From the NCBI RefSeq assembly GCF_921293095.1, contig NC_060258.1, positions 7,578,607-7,642,606 of the forward strand: a DNA stretch of 64,000 nt. Reading direction: 5' to 3'. Within the stretch, counting starts at the first letter, position 1, and each line of letters begins with the position of its first letter. A program made the translations under genes and the position numbers. Positions 13,656 to 22,582 of the stretch are shown piece by piece. The notes beneath the pieces were generated by a model, which was not told the DNA's origin, made no database searches, and saw only the letters and a program-made list of their open reading frames with translations. The stretch is from Ischnura elegans (Eukaryota; Arthropoda; Insecta; Odonata; Coenagrionidae).

Positions 13656-14794
13656 TCACGTGTGTGTCCGTACGTGACGTTTGAGAGAATTTGGTTGAGT
13701 AAAAGATTTTTTGCAGATTGTGCAAGAATAAGGTCTCTCTCCCGAGTGCGTGCGTACATGCGCAACTAAGTTGCTTTTAGCAGAGAAAGACATTTCACAC
13801 TCACTACATGAATACGGTTTCTCTCCCGAATGTGTACGCGTGTGGGTAACAAGCTGGTTACTCTGAGAGAAGGATTTACTGCACACCTTACATATAAATG
13901 GCTTCTCTCCCGAGTGCGTGCGTTGATGTGTCACTAAGTTGCTCTTAACTGAGAAAGACTTTCCACACTCGTTGCAAGAATAAGGTTTCTCTTCCGAGTG
14001 TGTTTGCATGTGACGTTTGAGAGAAATCGGTTGAGTGAAAGATTTTTTGCAGATTGTGCATGAAAAAGGCCTATCCCCCGAGTTTGTTCGCATGTGTGCG
14101 CCAAGAGAAGAACTCACAGTGAAAGACTTGCAGCAAATTCTACATGAAAAAGGCTTTTGTCCCGAGTGTGTGCGTACATGCCTAACTAAGATGCTCCTAT
14201 CAGAGAAAGATTTTTCACACTCACTACATGAATACGGTTTCTCTCCCGTGTGTGTACGCGTGTGCGTAACAAGCTGGTTACTCCGAGAGAAGGATTTACC
14301 GCACAATTTACACGTAAATGGCTTCTCTCCCGAGTGTGTTCGCATGTGTGGGGCGAGAGAAGAACTCACAGTGAAAGACTTGCAGCAAATGCTGCATGAG
14401 TAAGGTTTCTCTCCAGTGTGGGTACGCATGTGGGAGACGAGGGTGCTCCTCTGACTGAAGGACTTACTGCACACGTTGCAGACGTACGGCTTCTCTCCCG
14501 AGTGTGTACGGAAGTGTGTGTTGAGCTGGCTCTTATTACTGAAGGTTTTGCTGCACGTGTTGCATGAATATGGTCTCTCTCCCGTGTGTTTTCGCATGTT
14601 TGTGGTGAGAGAAGAACTCAAAGTGAAAGACTTGCAGCAAATGCTGCAACAGTAAGGTCTCTCATTTCCTTTTTTCTTCGGCCCTTGTTTTTCCCCCTCC
14701 AGCCCACATGAAGTCTTCGATGTGGTAGGCTCACAAGAACTGCCACTTTCGCTCGACATAAGGGCAGTGAGAGACAATTCTCTGATTGATGACT
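13656..14794 (-). CDS. terminal exon of ZAD-C2H2 zinc-finger gene (12 fingers)
   Basis: This exon encodes a DNA-binding array of 12 Kruppel-type C2H2 fingers joined by TGE(K/R)P(Y/F) linkers, typical of nuclear sequence-specific transcription factors. A Ser/Lys-rich segment of about 60 residues precedes the array. The exon starts after a good acceptor (TTTGATGCCGTTGCAG, exon from 14794) in phase 1, matching the phase-1 donors of exons A and B. Frame continues upstream of the acceptor, but that part is intronic. Finger 1 has Asn in place of its first His, and finger 7 has Asn in place of its second His, so 10 fingers are canonical. Finger types recur in an ordered pattern (SSSL, SNQL, SNL, QPxSLKRH), which points to block duplication. 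It ends at a TGA in a linker, with decayed fingers beyond. Confidence 0.88.
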
Positions 14795-15288
14795 CTGCAA
14801 CGGCATCAAAATTAGAAACAACAATTAGTATATAAATCTCCCAATACATGATAAAACACCATTTTCAAAAATCACGTTCTGTCATGTAAAGTATCAATTC
14901 TTAAAAGGGCCAGATTTCAATATTCTCATCAATTTTAAGCCAGATGTTTGAGTTTGTTTGCATGTTTATCGATGGCTAAGTTCTCACAACACGTACCTCA
15001 AATTCGGCCGGTTTGAGACTGGTATCTTTAATTGCAATAAAATTAAAAAATACAATGCAAGTAAAATTCTTCTTTCTTTCCAAATGAGTAAATGAATACC
15101 TTTTCTTCAGTTCTTTGAAATTTTGGTTTTCAATTTCAGAGCATAAGTAAAAAAATATTTCTTTTGCTCTCCTGAGAAGTTGCTAATTTTGAAATACGTG
15201 TTGCAAGAACTTAGCCATCGATATGTAGTTGTGTTTATGTATTATATATATATTTTCTTTCCTTACATATGAATTTATACGTATGTTT

Positions 15289-15352
15289 GCGCTTAAGGCG
15301 TCATTGTGAATGAATGAAGTAGTATATATATAAATATTATATATATATATAA
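15289..15352. repeat. AT-rich microsatellite
   Basis: Runs of alternating TA separated by short AAATATT spacers. No other function is visible. Confidence 0.6.
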
Positions 15353-15818
15353 TTCTAATTGAATATGTCGCATAGGAAAACACATATTTACATGTGATTT
15401 TCTTTGTTGAATTCAGAAAATAATTTTCTGTCCCTCAATGAAAAAAATATTCATTTAAGGTCCCCATAATGAGCAATCATAGGGAAAAGATTACTGCCCC
15501 TAAATATACTTCCTGTGGTGAGGTGGATAAAACTGACCACTAGAAACATAATCTATCGAGAAAAAAATCAGCATGGATACTCACGATCATCACAATGCAG
15601 AACAAAAATACCAAACTCCTACCATTATGGGATTAAAATGAAGCTCGGTTGTTTCTAAGCCATACTGATTTCGTTCCTGGGGCATTTATCTTAAGTCTAC
15701 ATAATTGAAACAATATTTCTACTCAAAGGAAGCTTCGTACTTGATCACATGTTAAACCTTACAAAGCTAATCCCACGGTGAAAGGGTGAATACGAATGTG
15801 GTCATTTAAAAGAATTAA

Positions 15819-17092
15819 GCCGTGTCCCAACTCGTTAGCCATTAGGCATCATGTATTTAGCCAGCCAGATTCTGGGCAGCCAACCACAAGGGAGCATGAA
15901 TTGGGACATCCTTACGCAGGTGCTGCCATCTACTGGGCACTAGGCCAATGCAAAACAAGAGATATTCGGAATGATGTGAACAAATGATGAACAAAACCCA
16001 CCCTAAATTGTTAAAATGTGATGTGTCAAGTAATTTTGAGTACTAGATGTCGGAGAAGAGTATTTAATCATAATTTTAGTAACTTAGACAACCTTTTTGT
16101 AATAGTAAAGTAGGGGTAAACTTTCAAATTCGTATTTTTAGTTCCGTATGGTTTTGTTAGAGGTTTTAGCTAAGTTTGTGGCGAAATGTTAGCGTATATT
16201 CCTTTTTATTAGTTTGTAATATTTCGTCGTCTCTCAACCAAGTACTTTTTCGAATTCCTTATATTTTAGCAAATTAATTTCTAGTTTTGTACTATTAAGA
16301 ACAGGTCTATTTAGTCTATTCAAAACGATTACCGTCTGACTTGGGAATTATTTTCAAAATTTATTTAAAGTATGCTTTACGTACATAAATCAGGTTTCGG
16401 TATCATCTTATAATCACTATAGATTTTAATTTTTGTTACTTATTCCGATTCCAATTTCGGGACTTAGTCCAATAACATATAATAATAATAGTTTATTCTT
16501 ACGGGTGTTAACCTAACGTACAAAAAAGTGTTACATAAATAAGAATTTAGACATTGTGTTACATAATTAAGTATATATTAGAAGCATATAAACATCAATA
16601 AGCATTATTTAACACGTTAAAATTGTAAACGGTAGCAAAAGATAACATGTGATCGGTATAAAATGTTATAAAATAACATATACATACCTACATAAACATA
16701 TAAAAATTAATTAGCATTAAAATTAACGCCGCCTTCTCTTTAACTAATTTCTCCGTAATTCTTACACTTCCATTAACACAATTTCATTATTATAAACAAA
16801 ATAAAAATTAATAATTATTCGAACAAGTCTCAAAATATCAACACTACTTGCAAACAAGTACTATCCCTTGTTGACACCCATGATGCCCTTTCTCCTGAAG
16901 ACGCTTTGCACGCTTTGAATCATGGGAAAAGTGGGGCGAAGGATGCACTCCTCGATGCCTAAATCTGGCGGCTGCGTTAGCTGCCTAAATTCCCTCCCTT
17001 ATGCTGGCTAACGAGTTGGGACATCCTTCCAAGATGGCGTCATGGCTAAATCCTGGAATTGGCATAGCCAAATGGCCAATTGGGACACGGCT
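15819..17092. mobile_element. non-autonomous DNA transposon flanked by TTAA
   Basis: The ends are inverted: GCCGTGTCCCAA at the left and TTGGGACACGGCT at the right, each next to TTAA (15815-15818 and 17093-17096). Subterminal sequences also repeat: CGTTAGCC and TTGGGACATCCTT occur at both ends, the latter in direct orientation. TTAA duplication is the signature of piggyBac and Kolobok superfamilies. The 1.27-kb interior is AT-rich with no transposase frame, so it is a MITE-like derivative. It lies 230 bp outside the Polinton's left end, in the zinc-finger gene's intron. Confidence 0.65.
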
Positions 17093-17321
17093 TTAAGCTA
17101 ATTTTTGAATTATTTAAAATGGACCTAAAGCAAAGATAATTTTTACATTCATTCGACCGGGTTCCATGCTAACATTTTCTATGCAGACTGAAATTTACTT
17201 TTAAACACACGAATCTCACACCATGTGCTCCATTATTATTTATTTGCTATAAACTAGTCTCGATGTCCATATTGTCATTATCATGACTAACAAAAGATTT
17301 CACAATAAACATACAGATGAC

Positions 17322-17327
17322 TTATTC
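17322..17327. other. Polinton target site duplication, left copy
   Basis: TTATTC directly precedes the left terminal inverted repeat and is repeated directly after the right one. Six-bp duplications are the hallmark of Polinton integration. Confidence 0.9.
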
Positions 17328-17520
17328 AGTAGGATAGTTTTGTTCCTTCTAAAACAAGGTCAATAAAAGCAGTAAAAACCGCCAAATAATCGCAAAACAA
17401 CGCGTAATAACCTCGTCAAAAAATCATGCAGTCTTCCCCGTCAAGGCTGTCTGCTTCGCCGTTCAACCTTGGGTGTCTGGAGGTCCCCTCCCCCCTCTCA
17501 AAACAGAGTCAACAAACTTC
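17328..17520 (+). repeat. Polinton left terminal inverted repeat
   Basis: It begins AGTAGGATAG and matches the reverse complement of 34579-34771 over 193 bp with two mismatches that I can see. Polinton ends are where the protein-primed polymerase is thought to begin copying. Confidence 0.95.
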
Positions 17521-17573
17521 CCAGGGTTGAATAAGTCCTGGTTTGTTTTACCCCCACCACCCCCTTAACCCGC

Positions 17574-17580
17574 TATATAA
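17574..17580 (+). promoter_or_regulatory. TATA box of the left-end Polinton gene
   Basis: TATATAA lies 49 bp before the ATG at 17629, just inside the left inverted repeat. The spacing fits a short leader. Confidence 0.6.
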
Positions 17581-17628
17581 CCAGAGTTGATTGCAGTAGG
17601 AAAACATTCTTTACAAATCAACGTCACC

Positions 17629-18183
17629 ATGAACACCAGTACAGCCGCTCTGCATAGACATCCCGAGGCTTACCTTGAGGGTACTGAGCTCGTGGTGGAG
17701 AGGCAGTCAGATTCGGACACTTACATCATCTACATCCCTCATCGGGGCACAGATTTTGTGCTCACGGTACTTTTTAACGCGGAGTACTGTTGTGTATTCC
17801 GACATCAGAACAAGAAAATTGAAGTGGTTGGGCAGAAGGTGACTTTCTCCGGCTTCCGGAATGAAGCAGGGGCAATCGTGGAGAGATTTAATGTAACCAG
17901 TCAGGATAACATTACCGATCCGGGGAAGCGACGCCTGGCGGAAGAGCAGCGTCCGATCATCTGGTTGGATGTGCATGAGTGCTACCAACCTCAATTCCGC
18001 TCAAAGGCAAAGGGAGGAGGAGGAATGATTCAAAGGGATTGTGTTGATGGTGCAAAACCTGTGTGTTACACGGACCATATACAATCAAAAGTGAGATACG
18101 GTACCACAGACACTATTATAGGTACTCGTCTGCATGTAATGAAGTTTATACTTAAACTTGAGAAAGATGTGGATATTTATTGA
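17629..18183 (+). CDS. Polinton left-end gene, unknown function (184 aa)
   Basis: I do not recognise this protein. The start is set at the ATG in a strong context (GTCACCATGA), 49 bp after a TATA box; an upstream TTG-initiated extension has no support. The product is soluble-looking, with no signal peptide or membrane segment. It contains a Gly-rich patch (KGGGGM) near residue 140 and scattered Cys. It is transcribed towards the minus-strand block, with the end of the last minus gene about 100 bp beyond its stop. Terminal plus-strand genes of this kind vary between Polintons, so a host-interaction role is possible but only inferred from position. Confidence 0.75.
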   Translation: MNTSTAALHRHPEAYLEGTELVVERQSDSDTYIIYIPHRGTDFVLTVLFNAEYCCVFRHQNKKIEVVGQKVTFSGFRNEAGAIVERFNVTSQDNITDPGKRRLAEEQRPIIWLDVHECYQPQFRSKAKGGGGMIQRDCVDGAKPVCYTDHIQSKVRYGTTDTIIGTRLHVMKFILKLEKDVDIY

Positions 18184-18285
18184 ATAAAAAAACTTACTAT
18201 TTAAATTGTTGTTATGATTTATCCTTCAAAAATAAAAGACCAAGGTAAAAATAAATAGATATTTATTACAATAAATTTTACATAA

Positions 18286-18561
18286 TCATCCACACACGGA
18301 TGAGTTGGTTATATTATTCACCATATTCACAGTTTCATAGTTCATATCTCCACCTCCACTAATGTTATATTGTTCTTGAAATAGTTGAACAGCATGTCTG
18401 AGCGCTGACAATCCTCCAACACTCTCATTTAAGTAATCATACTCTAGTAAATATCCCACAATGCAATCGTACCTTCTCATTTGCACAAAATTGTAAATGA
18501 TTAAAGAAAACGTGACCAAGAAAAGAAACGGAACAATACAATTTACTATAAAATCTAACAT
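18286..18561 (-). CDS. small single-pass membrane protein of the Polinton (91 aa)
   Basis: The first 27 residues form one strongly hydrophobic helix (FIVNCIVPFLFLVTFSLIIY), followed by a basic MRRYDC segment and a polar tail of about 60 residues with three N-glycosylation sequons (NIS, NIT, NSS). This suggests an anchored protein. Its start overlaps the end of the upstream gene by a few bases, so it is the last gene of the minus-strand block. I do not recognise a family; a virion membrane or egress role would be speculation. Confidence 0.65.
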   Translation of the reverse strand: MLDFIVNCIVPFLFLVTFSLIIYNFVQMRRYDCIVGYLLEYDYLNESVGGLSALRHAVQLFQEQYNISGGGDMNYETVNMVNNITNSSVCG

Positions 18562-19025
18562 ACTTTATTTTTTTCACACCAATCCGCCAGCTTAAAACAA
18601 TTCTTTCTAGCACACTGCTGATTTCCATCCATATGCATTTCAATTAAACATCCCTCATTTGTAGTTAATCTTTTTAACGAGGGACAACCATAAAGTTCCA
18701 GATTGACCACACAAATTCCCTTGGGAAGAAAACGGGTTAAGTAAGACGCCTTTTGCGCACCCTTGGTGAATAGTATTTTGTACTGCTTTGTATAGTTGTA
18801 CAGTATGCTCTCCAAATCCTGATAATCTACGTCTCCAGAATATTCAGTCAAGCCGTGATAGTTATTTCTCAGCCAGTATGTCTCTTTTGTAGAAAGCAGT
18901 CTCGGTGGTAATTTAAATAACCACGTATTACAACATTTATTCTGTACAGCAATGATTGCCAACTCCTTGACGATAAAATCTCCTTTGCTGTCCGAGAATC
19001 CTTGAAATTCGATAATGGCGCTCAT
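18555..19025 (-). CDS. RNase H-fold-like conserved protein, copy 2 (156 aa)
   Basis: The layout fits a widespread transposon- or virus-linked insect family I recall: an N-terminal beta strand ending in QGF, then FIVKELAI, WLFKLPP, an HGL segment (residues near 57), a central LFTKGAQKASYL motif, CPSLKRL, and a C-terminal CARKNCFKLADW. The strand order suggests an RNase H/exonuclease-like fold, but the first acidic residue is Glu (IIEFQGF) and I cannot confirm catalysis. It shares this arrangement with the gene at 19749-20297, suggesting divergent paralogs. It overlaps the membrane-protein gene downstream. Function is inferred. Confidence 0.65.
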   Translation of the reverse strand: MSAIIEFQGFSDSKGDFIVKELAIIAVQNKCCNTWLFKLPPRLLSTKETYWLRNNYHGLTEYSGDVDYQDLESILYNYTKQYKILFTKGAQKASYLTRFLPKGICVVNLELYGCPSLKRLTTNEGCLIEMHMDGNQQCARKNCFKLADWCEKNKVC

Positions 19026-19152
19026 CGCGATGTATGTTCAACTTACAAGGTTTTTACGCCCAATGCCAGGGGTTGAACTTACATCAAGACTCTCTAACTT
19101 ACAGAACTCTCATTCGTGCCAGAGGTTAAAAAGCCTTTCACTCACACACAGG

Positions 19153-19716
19153 CTATTCATCAGCCAAACCATATGTTATGAGTGCCATCTCTAATTCAAG
19201 TCGTTCAAAATCACAATCTGTGATGTTCTTTGCTAGTTTGGTGGCGAGAAAATGTCTCACTTTGTCACGACCAACCGACAGTTTCTGGAGGAAAAGATCT
19301 ATCAGCTTGAAGAGTTTCACAAATGCAAACCACTCATCTTCCTTTAAGTTAAAAGTTTTTTTAATAACCAAATGTGTCTTCCCAAAGTAATTTGCATACG
19401 CCAAACAGGAAGTTAAAAAATGCTTTTCTCTTTTGTAAAAGAACAAAGCAACATCCTTTTCACAGTTCAAGATACTTTTCCACTCGCTTTGTGAAACAAT
19501 CACACTTTTCTTTCCAACTTGATTAAATTGCACGATCGATTCAAAGTCACTGCTGGGATCGTATCCAATACACACACTCTTTGTCTTTGCACTGTTCAAG
19601 TAATACACAGTTTGAAGCACTAAATTCTTAAAGTCGTGGAATGAAGCAGAAATGGGTTGTTCAACGGGTCTCTTTCTCTTCACCGGCGAAGGTCCTGATG
19701 TCTCCGACGTCTGCAT
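19153..19716 (-). CDS. Polinton protein of unknown function (187 aa)
   Basis: I do not recognise it. The N-terminus has a classic short nuclear-localisation-like run (KRKRP, residues 13-17) after a Ser/Thr/Pro-rich leader. The rest is a mixed alpha/beta domain with several aromatic-rich helices (FFYKREKHFLTSCLAYANYFG, in two parts, near residues 90-115) and an acidic C-terminus. It sits between the two RNase H-like genes with an unusually large gap of about 130 bp downstream, where most neighbours abut. A nuclear role is only a guess from the basic motif. Confidence 0.65.
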   Translation of the reverse strand: MQTSETSGPSPVKRKRPVEQPISASFHDFKNLVLQTVYYLNSAKTKSVCIGYDPSSDFESIVQFNQVGKKSVIVSQSEWKSILNCEKDVALFFYKREKHFLTSCLAYANYFGKTHLVIKKTFNLKEDEWFAFVKLFKLIDLFLQKLSVGRDKVRHFLATKLAKNITDCDFERLELEMALITYGLADE

Positions 19717-19748
19717 GACGACTGATGTATGACAAGCAATGTAACTGC

Positions 19749-20297
19749 TTAAGAGGAGGAGGATGACGATGGAGGAGGGGTGGGGGAACAGTCATCAGAG
19801 CATGGATCAACTTCCGCCTTGAGACGGTTGTACTGAAACCATTGCGCTAATGAATGTGCATCTCTCAATGCGCAGGTACTATTGCGCAACTTGTGACATG
19901 GATTGAGGCAGGAATAGGCAGGAACGGAGCATTTTTCGGGAGGAGGACAGTGTAATTCTTTCTCGAGAGAGATGAAAGTACGTCCCGTGAGATCGGTCAG
20001 GAACTCACACTCTGCTTCGGTGTATGCATAGAGTGCCATTGCATTCTCGGTCAAAGCTTCCAAGGTGGATGAAAGTTCCACGTGAGATATGAATCCCTCG
20101 TTAAAGGAAGTCTCATCTCGTTGTAGAGGATCTGGGAAACGTAGCTTCTTTCCTCCAGCCACGAGCTTTCCATGTTTCTTGAAACTGCCCCAAAATAGAC
20201 GGTTTGAATCAACATCGACTGCTGCAAGCTCCGTCACTCCTCCTTGGCTGAAAGTTATAGATACTACGATCTGCATTCTGCGACTGCTTCTTCTCAA
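19749..20297 (-). CDS. RNase H-fold-like conserved protein, copy 1 (182 aa)
   Basis: The C-terminal signature CHKLRNSTCALRDAHSLAQW parallels CARKNCFKLADW in the gene at 18555-19025. Upstream there are matching blocks: VTELAAVDV, a SFKKHGK segment, HVELSSTLEAL, YTEAECEFL and a Cys/Pro turn. This indicates a diverged paralog of the same fold. It ends in an acidic then Pro/Ser-rich tail (eight Ser at the end) that the other copy lacks. It starts 4 bp after the protease gene ends, in the same orientation, consistent with a late structural-block transcript. Enzymatic activity is unproven. Confidence 0.65.
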   Translation of the reverse strand: MRRSSRRMQIVVSITFSQGGVTELAAVDVDSNRLFWGSFKKHGKLVAGGKKLRFPDPLQRDETSFNEGFISHVELSSTLEALTENAMALYAYTEAECEFLTDLTGRTFISLEKELHCPPPEKCSVPAYSCLNPCHKLRNSTCALRDAHSLAQWFQYNRLKAEVDPCSDDCSPTPPPSSSSSS

Positions 20298-20301
20298 ATA
20301 A

Positions 20302-20808
20302 TTACCCCCTCCTTCTGCTCATCGTATTTATTCGGGAACAGCACCGCTGAGCCCTGGGATGACATTTGGTCCACCTCAGCCGGTTAAAGGTCTGTCGAAA
20401 CAGCTTCAGGACTCGACAGTCGTTGAGATGAGGGGTGGTGTGATGAAAGTGTCTAAGGAATTTGTGTAGTGTTTGACCTAACGATTTACTAGCGGTAAAG
20501 AGACAACAATATTCACCGCAAATATCCGAACGAAAGCTTTGGATTTGAATGTGATTGCGAGTGACGGAGAATGGTTTTAAAAATTTTAATATGTTCGGAA
20601 TAAAAGGAGGTAGGCCGTACGAATCAAAATACTCGGCCAAATGATTGCGTAAATAGACTGCAACCCAGTGCGAGCCAGGTAAATAAGAGGGGTCTAAATT
20701 AATTATGTAAACTCCATTTCGTGGTGATTTCGGTAACCTATCGGATGCGTAAACTCCACGGAATATATTGAGCGGTCTTAGTAACCTGTTAATTTGAATT
20801 CCATCCAT
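20302..20808 (-). CDS. PRO: adenain-like cysteine protease of the Polinton
   Basis: This is the virion maturation protease of Polintons, a C5/ULP-fold enzyme related to adenovirus endopeptidase. The catalytic landmarks are in order: His47 in GSHWVAVYL, the acidic residue in YFDSYG (Asp62), and Cys97 in the CGEYCC motif. At 168 aa it is the usual size. It lies directly after the major capsid gene (2 bp between them), the normal Polinton neighbourhood. A candidate substrate in the same element is the protein VI-like product, which has an MSGGG site. The frame is intact. Confidence 0.9.
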   Translation of the reverse strand: MDGIQINRLLRPLNIFRGVYASDRLPKSPRNGVYIINLDPSYLPGSHWVAVYLRNHLAEYFDSYGLPPFIPNILKFLKPFSVTRNHIQIQSFRSDICGEYCCLFTASKSLGQTLHKFLRHFHHTTPHLNDCRVLKLFRQTFNRLRWTKCHPRAQRCCSRINTMSRRRG

Positions 20809-20810
20809 GA

Positions 20811-22094
20811 CTAAAAGTTTGTGATAATGTTTCTGTTTTTATCAATTTCCAATGTTGCATCATACTCTGAGAAAAGTAAACACGTGACCGTTCTCGATAA
20901 TTCATTCTCAAACCTCGTTTCTATTCTCACAACTCCTCTATCTCCAAGACTTATATAATTCTCGTTTCCAGAATCATCAGGTGTTAAATCAAAAATTAGC
21001 ATAAAATAACCATGTCCGAACATGTCGTAAGTGATTTGATTACCTCTATTGTAATGCTTAATACCACTGCCTGAGAATATCGTATCATACGCACGTGCCC
21101 AATACTTTTTACTTGAAAAATTGCATTGTAATCCCTCGGAAGGAATTTGCACACCGTTCACAAAGAGGGAAAAATTCTCGAGCGAATAGTGAGAGAGAGC
21201 AAATGGATTCTTATTCAAACCTCCAGCGTAAGCTTCATTATCCACCATTGCAAAAATAATTGTATTAGGTATTCGACCCACGATCGCATTGTCGAGGCTC
21301 AAAGTTCGCCCACCTGAAGGAACAGTAAAAGTTTTCAACTCGGTACGCTTGTAGTGATATTTCGCATTATTACTGGCTAAAATTTTATTGTGTGCAACTA
21401 AAATGGATGGGTTAATATCGAACTGTTGAACGTATAAAGTTGCGTCTAAAATCTTCAATAGCCCATCTCCACCCATAAGATAGAAAGCATGATTAGATAA
21501 CAATAGTCTTATACCGATATCCACTCGATCCAGCATCAGTTCGGATTGATTGAATACGTCAACATGCATTTTACCATACAACTCTACCTCGGCACTATTA
21601 TTGAACCACTCCTTACGCTTGCTAAAACCTGCATTTGAGGCATCTGTCTTATTGATGTCATCCCCCGTATCCAGTTCCCAACCAACATTTCGCAAATGTG
21701 TTCTGCTCGCATCAGTACCATAATTCAAAGCATTTTCCAAGTAGCTCCTATAATGGTAATTATCCTCTGACGGAGTGACCAACGTCCCATTGAAATAAAC
21801 GTTACACTGTTCGAAGAGAGAGTGCAAAATATTGTTAACTACTCCTGGCTGATTCGTGTCAGAGCTAGCGTAATCATTCCCGTCTTTTTTACAAAGTTTC
21901 ACTTTAAGTCTTAGATATATGCTATTCAAATCCTTGTACGCATCCCCAGAGTCTTTGATCAGGAATTCTATGACAGAGCGATTATCTAGCGAAGAAATGG
22001 GTTTATAGGATACGAGTCTTTTTGCTAAGATGTTATTTTGGACGGGAGGATTGGGTTGGAATAAATCCAACGAAGACAGCATGTGCTCAGCCAT
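20811..22094 (-). CDS. PY: Polinton major capsid protein (double jelly roll)
   Basis: At 427 aa it matches the compact major capsid (hexon-like) proteins of animal Polintons/adintoviruses. The N-terminal pattern is diagnostic: LDLF, then YKPISSLD, IEFLIKDSGDAYKDLN and YLRLKVKL. The remainder is beta-rich, as expected for two stacked jelly rolls that trimerise into capsomers. The start codon shares its A with the stop of the upstream protein VI-like gene (TAATG), indicating tight coupling. The frame is intact with no internal stop. Confidence 0.92.
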   Translation of the reverse strand: MAEHMLSSLDLFQPNPPVQNNILAKRLVSYKPISSLDNRSVIEFLIKDSGDAYKDLNSIYLRLKVKLCKKDGNDYASSDTNQPGVVNNILHSLFEQCNVYFNGTLVTPSEDNYHYRSYLENALNYGTDASRTHLRNVGWELDTGDDINKTDASNAGFSKRKEWFNNSAEVELYGKMHVDVFNQSELMLDRVDIGIRLLLSNHAFYLMGGDGLLKILDATLYVQQFDINPSILVAHNKILASNNAKYHYKRTELKTFTVPSGGRTLSLDNAIVGRIPNTIIFAMVDNEAYAGGLNKNPFALSHYSLENFSLFVNGVQIPSEGLQCNFSSKKYWARAYDTIFSGSGIKHYNRGNQITYDMFGHGYFMLIFDLTPDDSGNENYISLGDRGVVRIETRFENELSRTVTCLLFSEYDATLEIDKNRNIITNF

Positions 22095-22582
22095 TATCGT
22101 GAAAAGATGTCTCTTCCTCCTCCTCCAGCGACCTTCTTTCCTCCTCGCCTTCTCGATGACTGTCGCTTTTTACGTCCACCGCTATGTTTTATTTTATTAA
22201 GCCTTGGACGTTTCGCGATTCTCAACCCACCTCCAGACATGCCTTTTATCTTTTCCTCAGCCTTTCGTTTCAAGTTCTGACCCGCCTCGTTCATTCTACT
22301 GCGCAGTATCTCCTTAACCGGTTTCGTTCCAAGGTCTCCGAGAGCTGCTGCCCCAGCGCTCGCGGCTTCCTTACCAACAGTCTTAAGTCCACTAAAAAGC
22401 AAAGGTTTCGCGAATCGCCAGAGACCAGCGAGGAAACTCCCGATACCCCTCCCCTTTTGCACCCTAAAAGAGGCTCTATACAAAGGTCCAATCTCTCCCC
22501 CCACCTGCTTGGAATAATAGCTGTAATATCGATCCATCGTCGGTGCCATCTCGTCGTAAAATGATGTACTAACGTGAATCAA
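22094..22582 (-). CDS. protein VI-like virion protein with amphipathic helix
   Basis: It belongs to the small conserved Polinton/adintovirus protein with YYS..VGGEIGP, SFRVQKGRGIGSFLAGLW, PLLFSGLKTVGKEA and a very basic C-terminus. The central helix is hydrophobic and amphipathic, comparable to adenovirus protein VI, which disrupts membranes and links hexons. MSGGGL near residue 117 fits the adenain cleavage consensus (M/I/L-X-G-G/X), implying processing by the neighbouring protease. The true start may be the Met at residue 12 or 16, since the first residues look unlike the family. Family identity is strong; the function is by analogy. Confidence 0.8.
   Translation of the reverse strand: MIHVSTSFYDEMAPTMDRYYSYYSKQVGGEIGPLYRASFRVQKGRGIGSFLAGLWRFAKPLLFSGLKTVGKEAASAGAAALGDLGTKPVKEILRSRMNEAGQNLKRKAEEKIKGMSGGGLRIAKRPRLNKIKHSGGRKKRQSSRRRGGKKVAGGGGRDIFSR

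Noticed and set aside
14035..14403. 122-codon plus-strand frame across the finger exon
   Set aside because: It is the antisense of the zinc-finger array.
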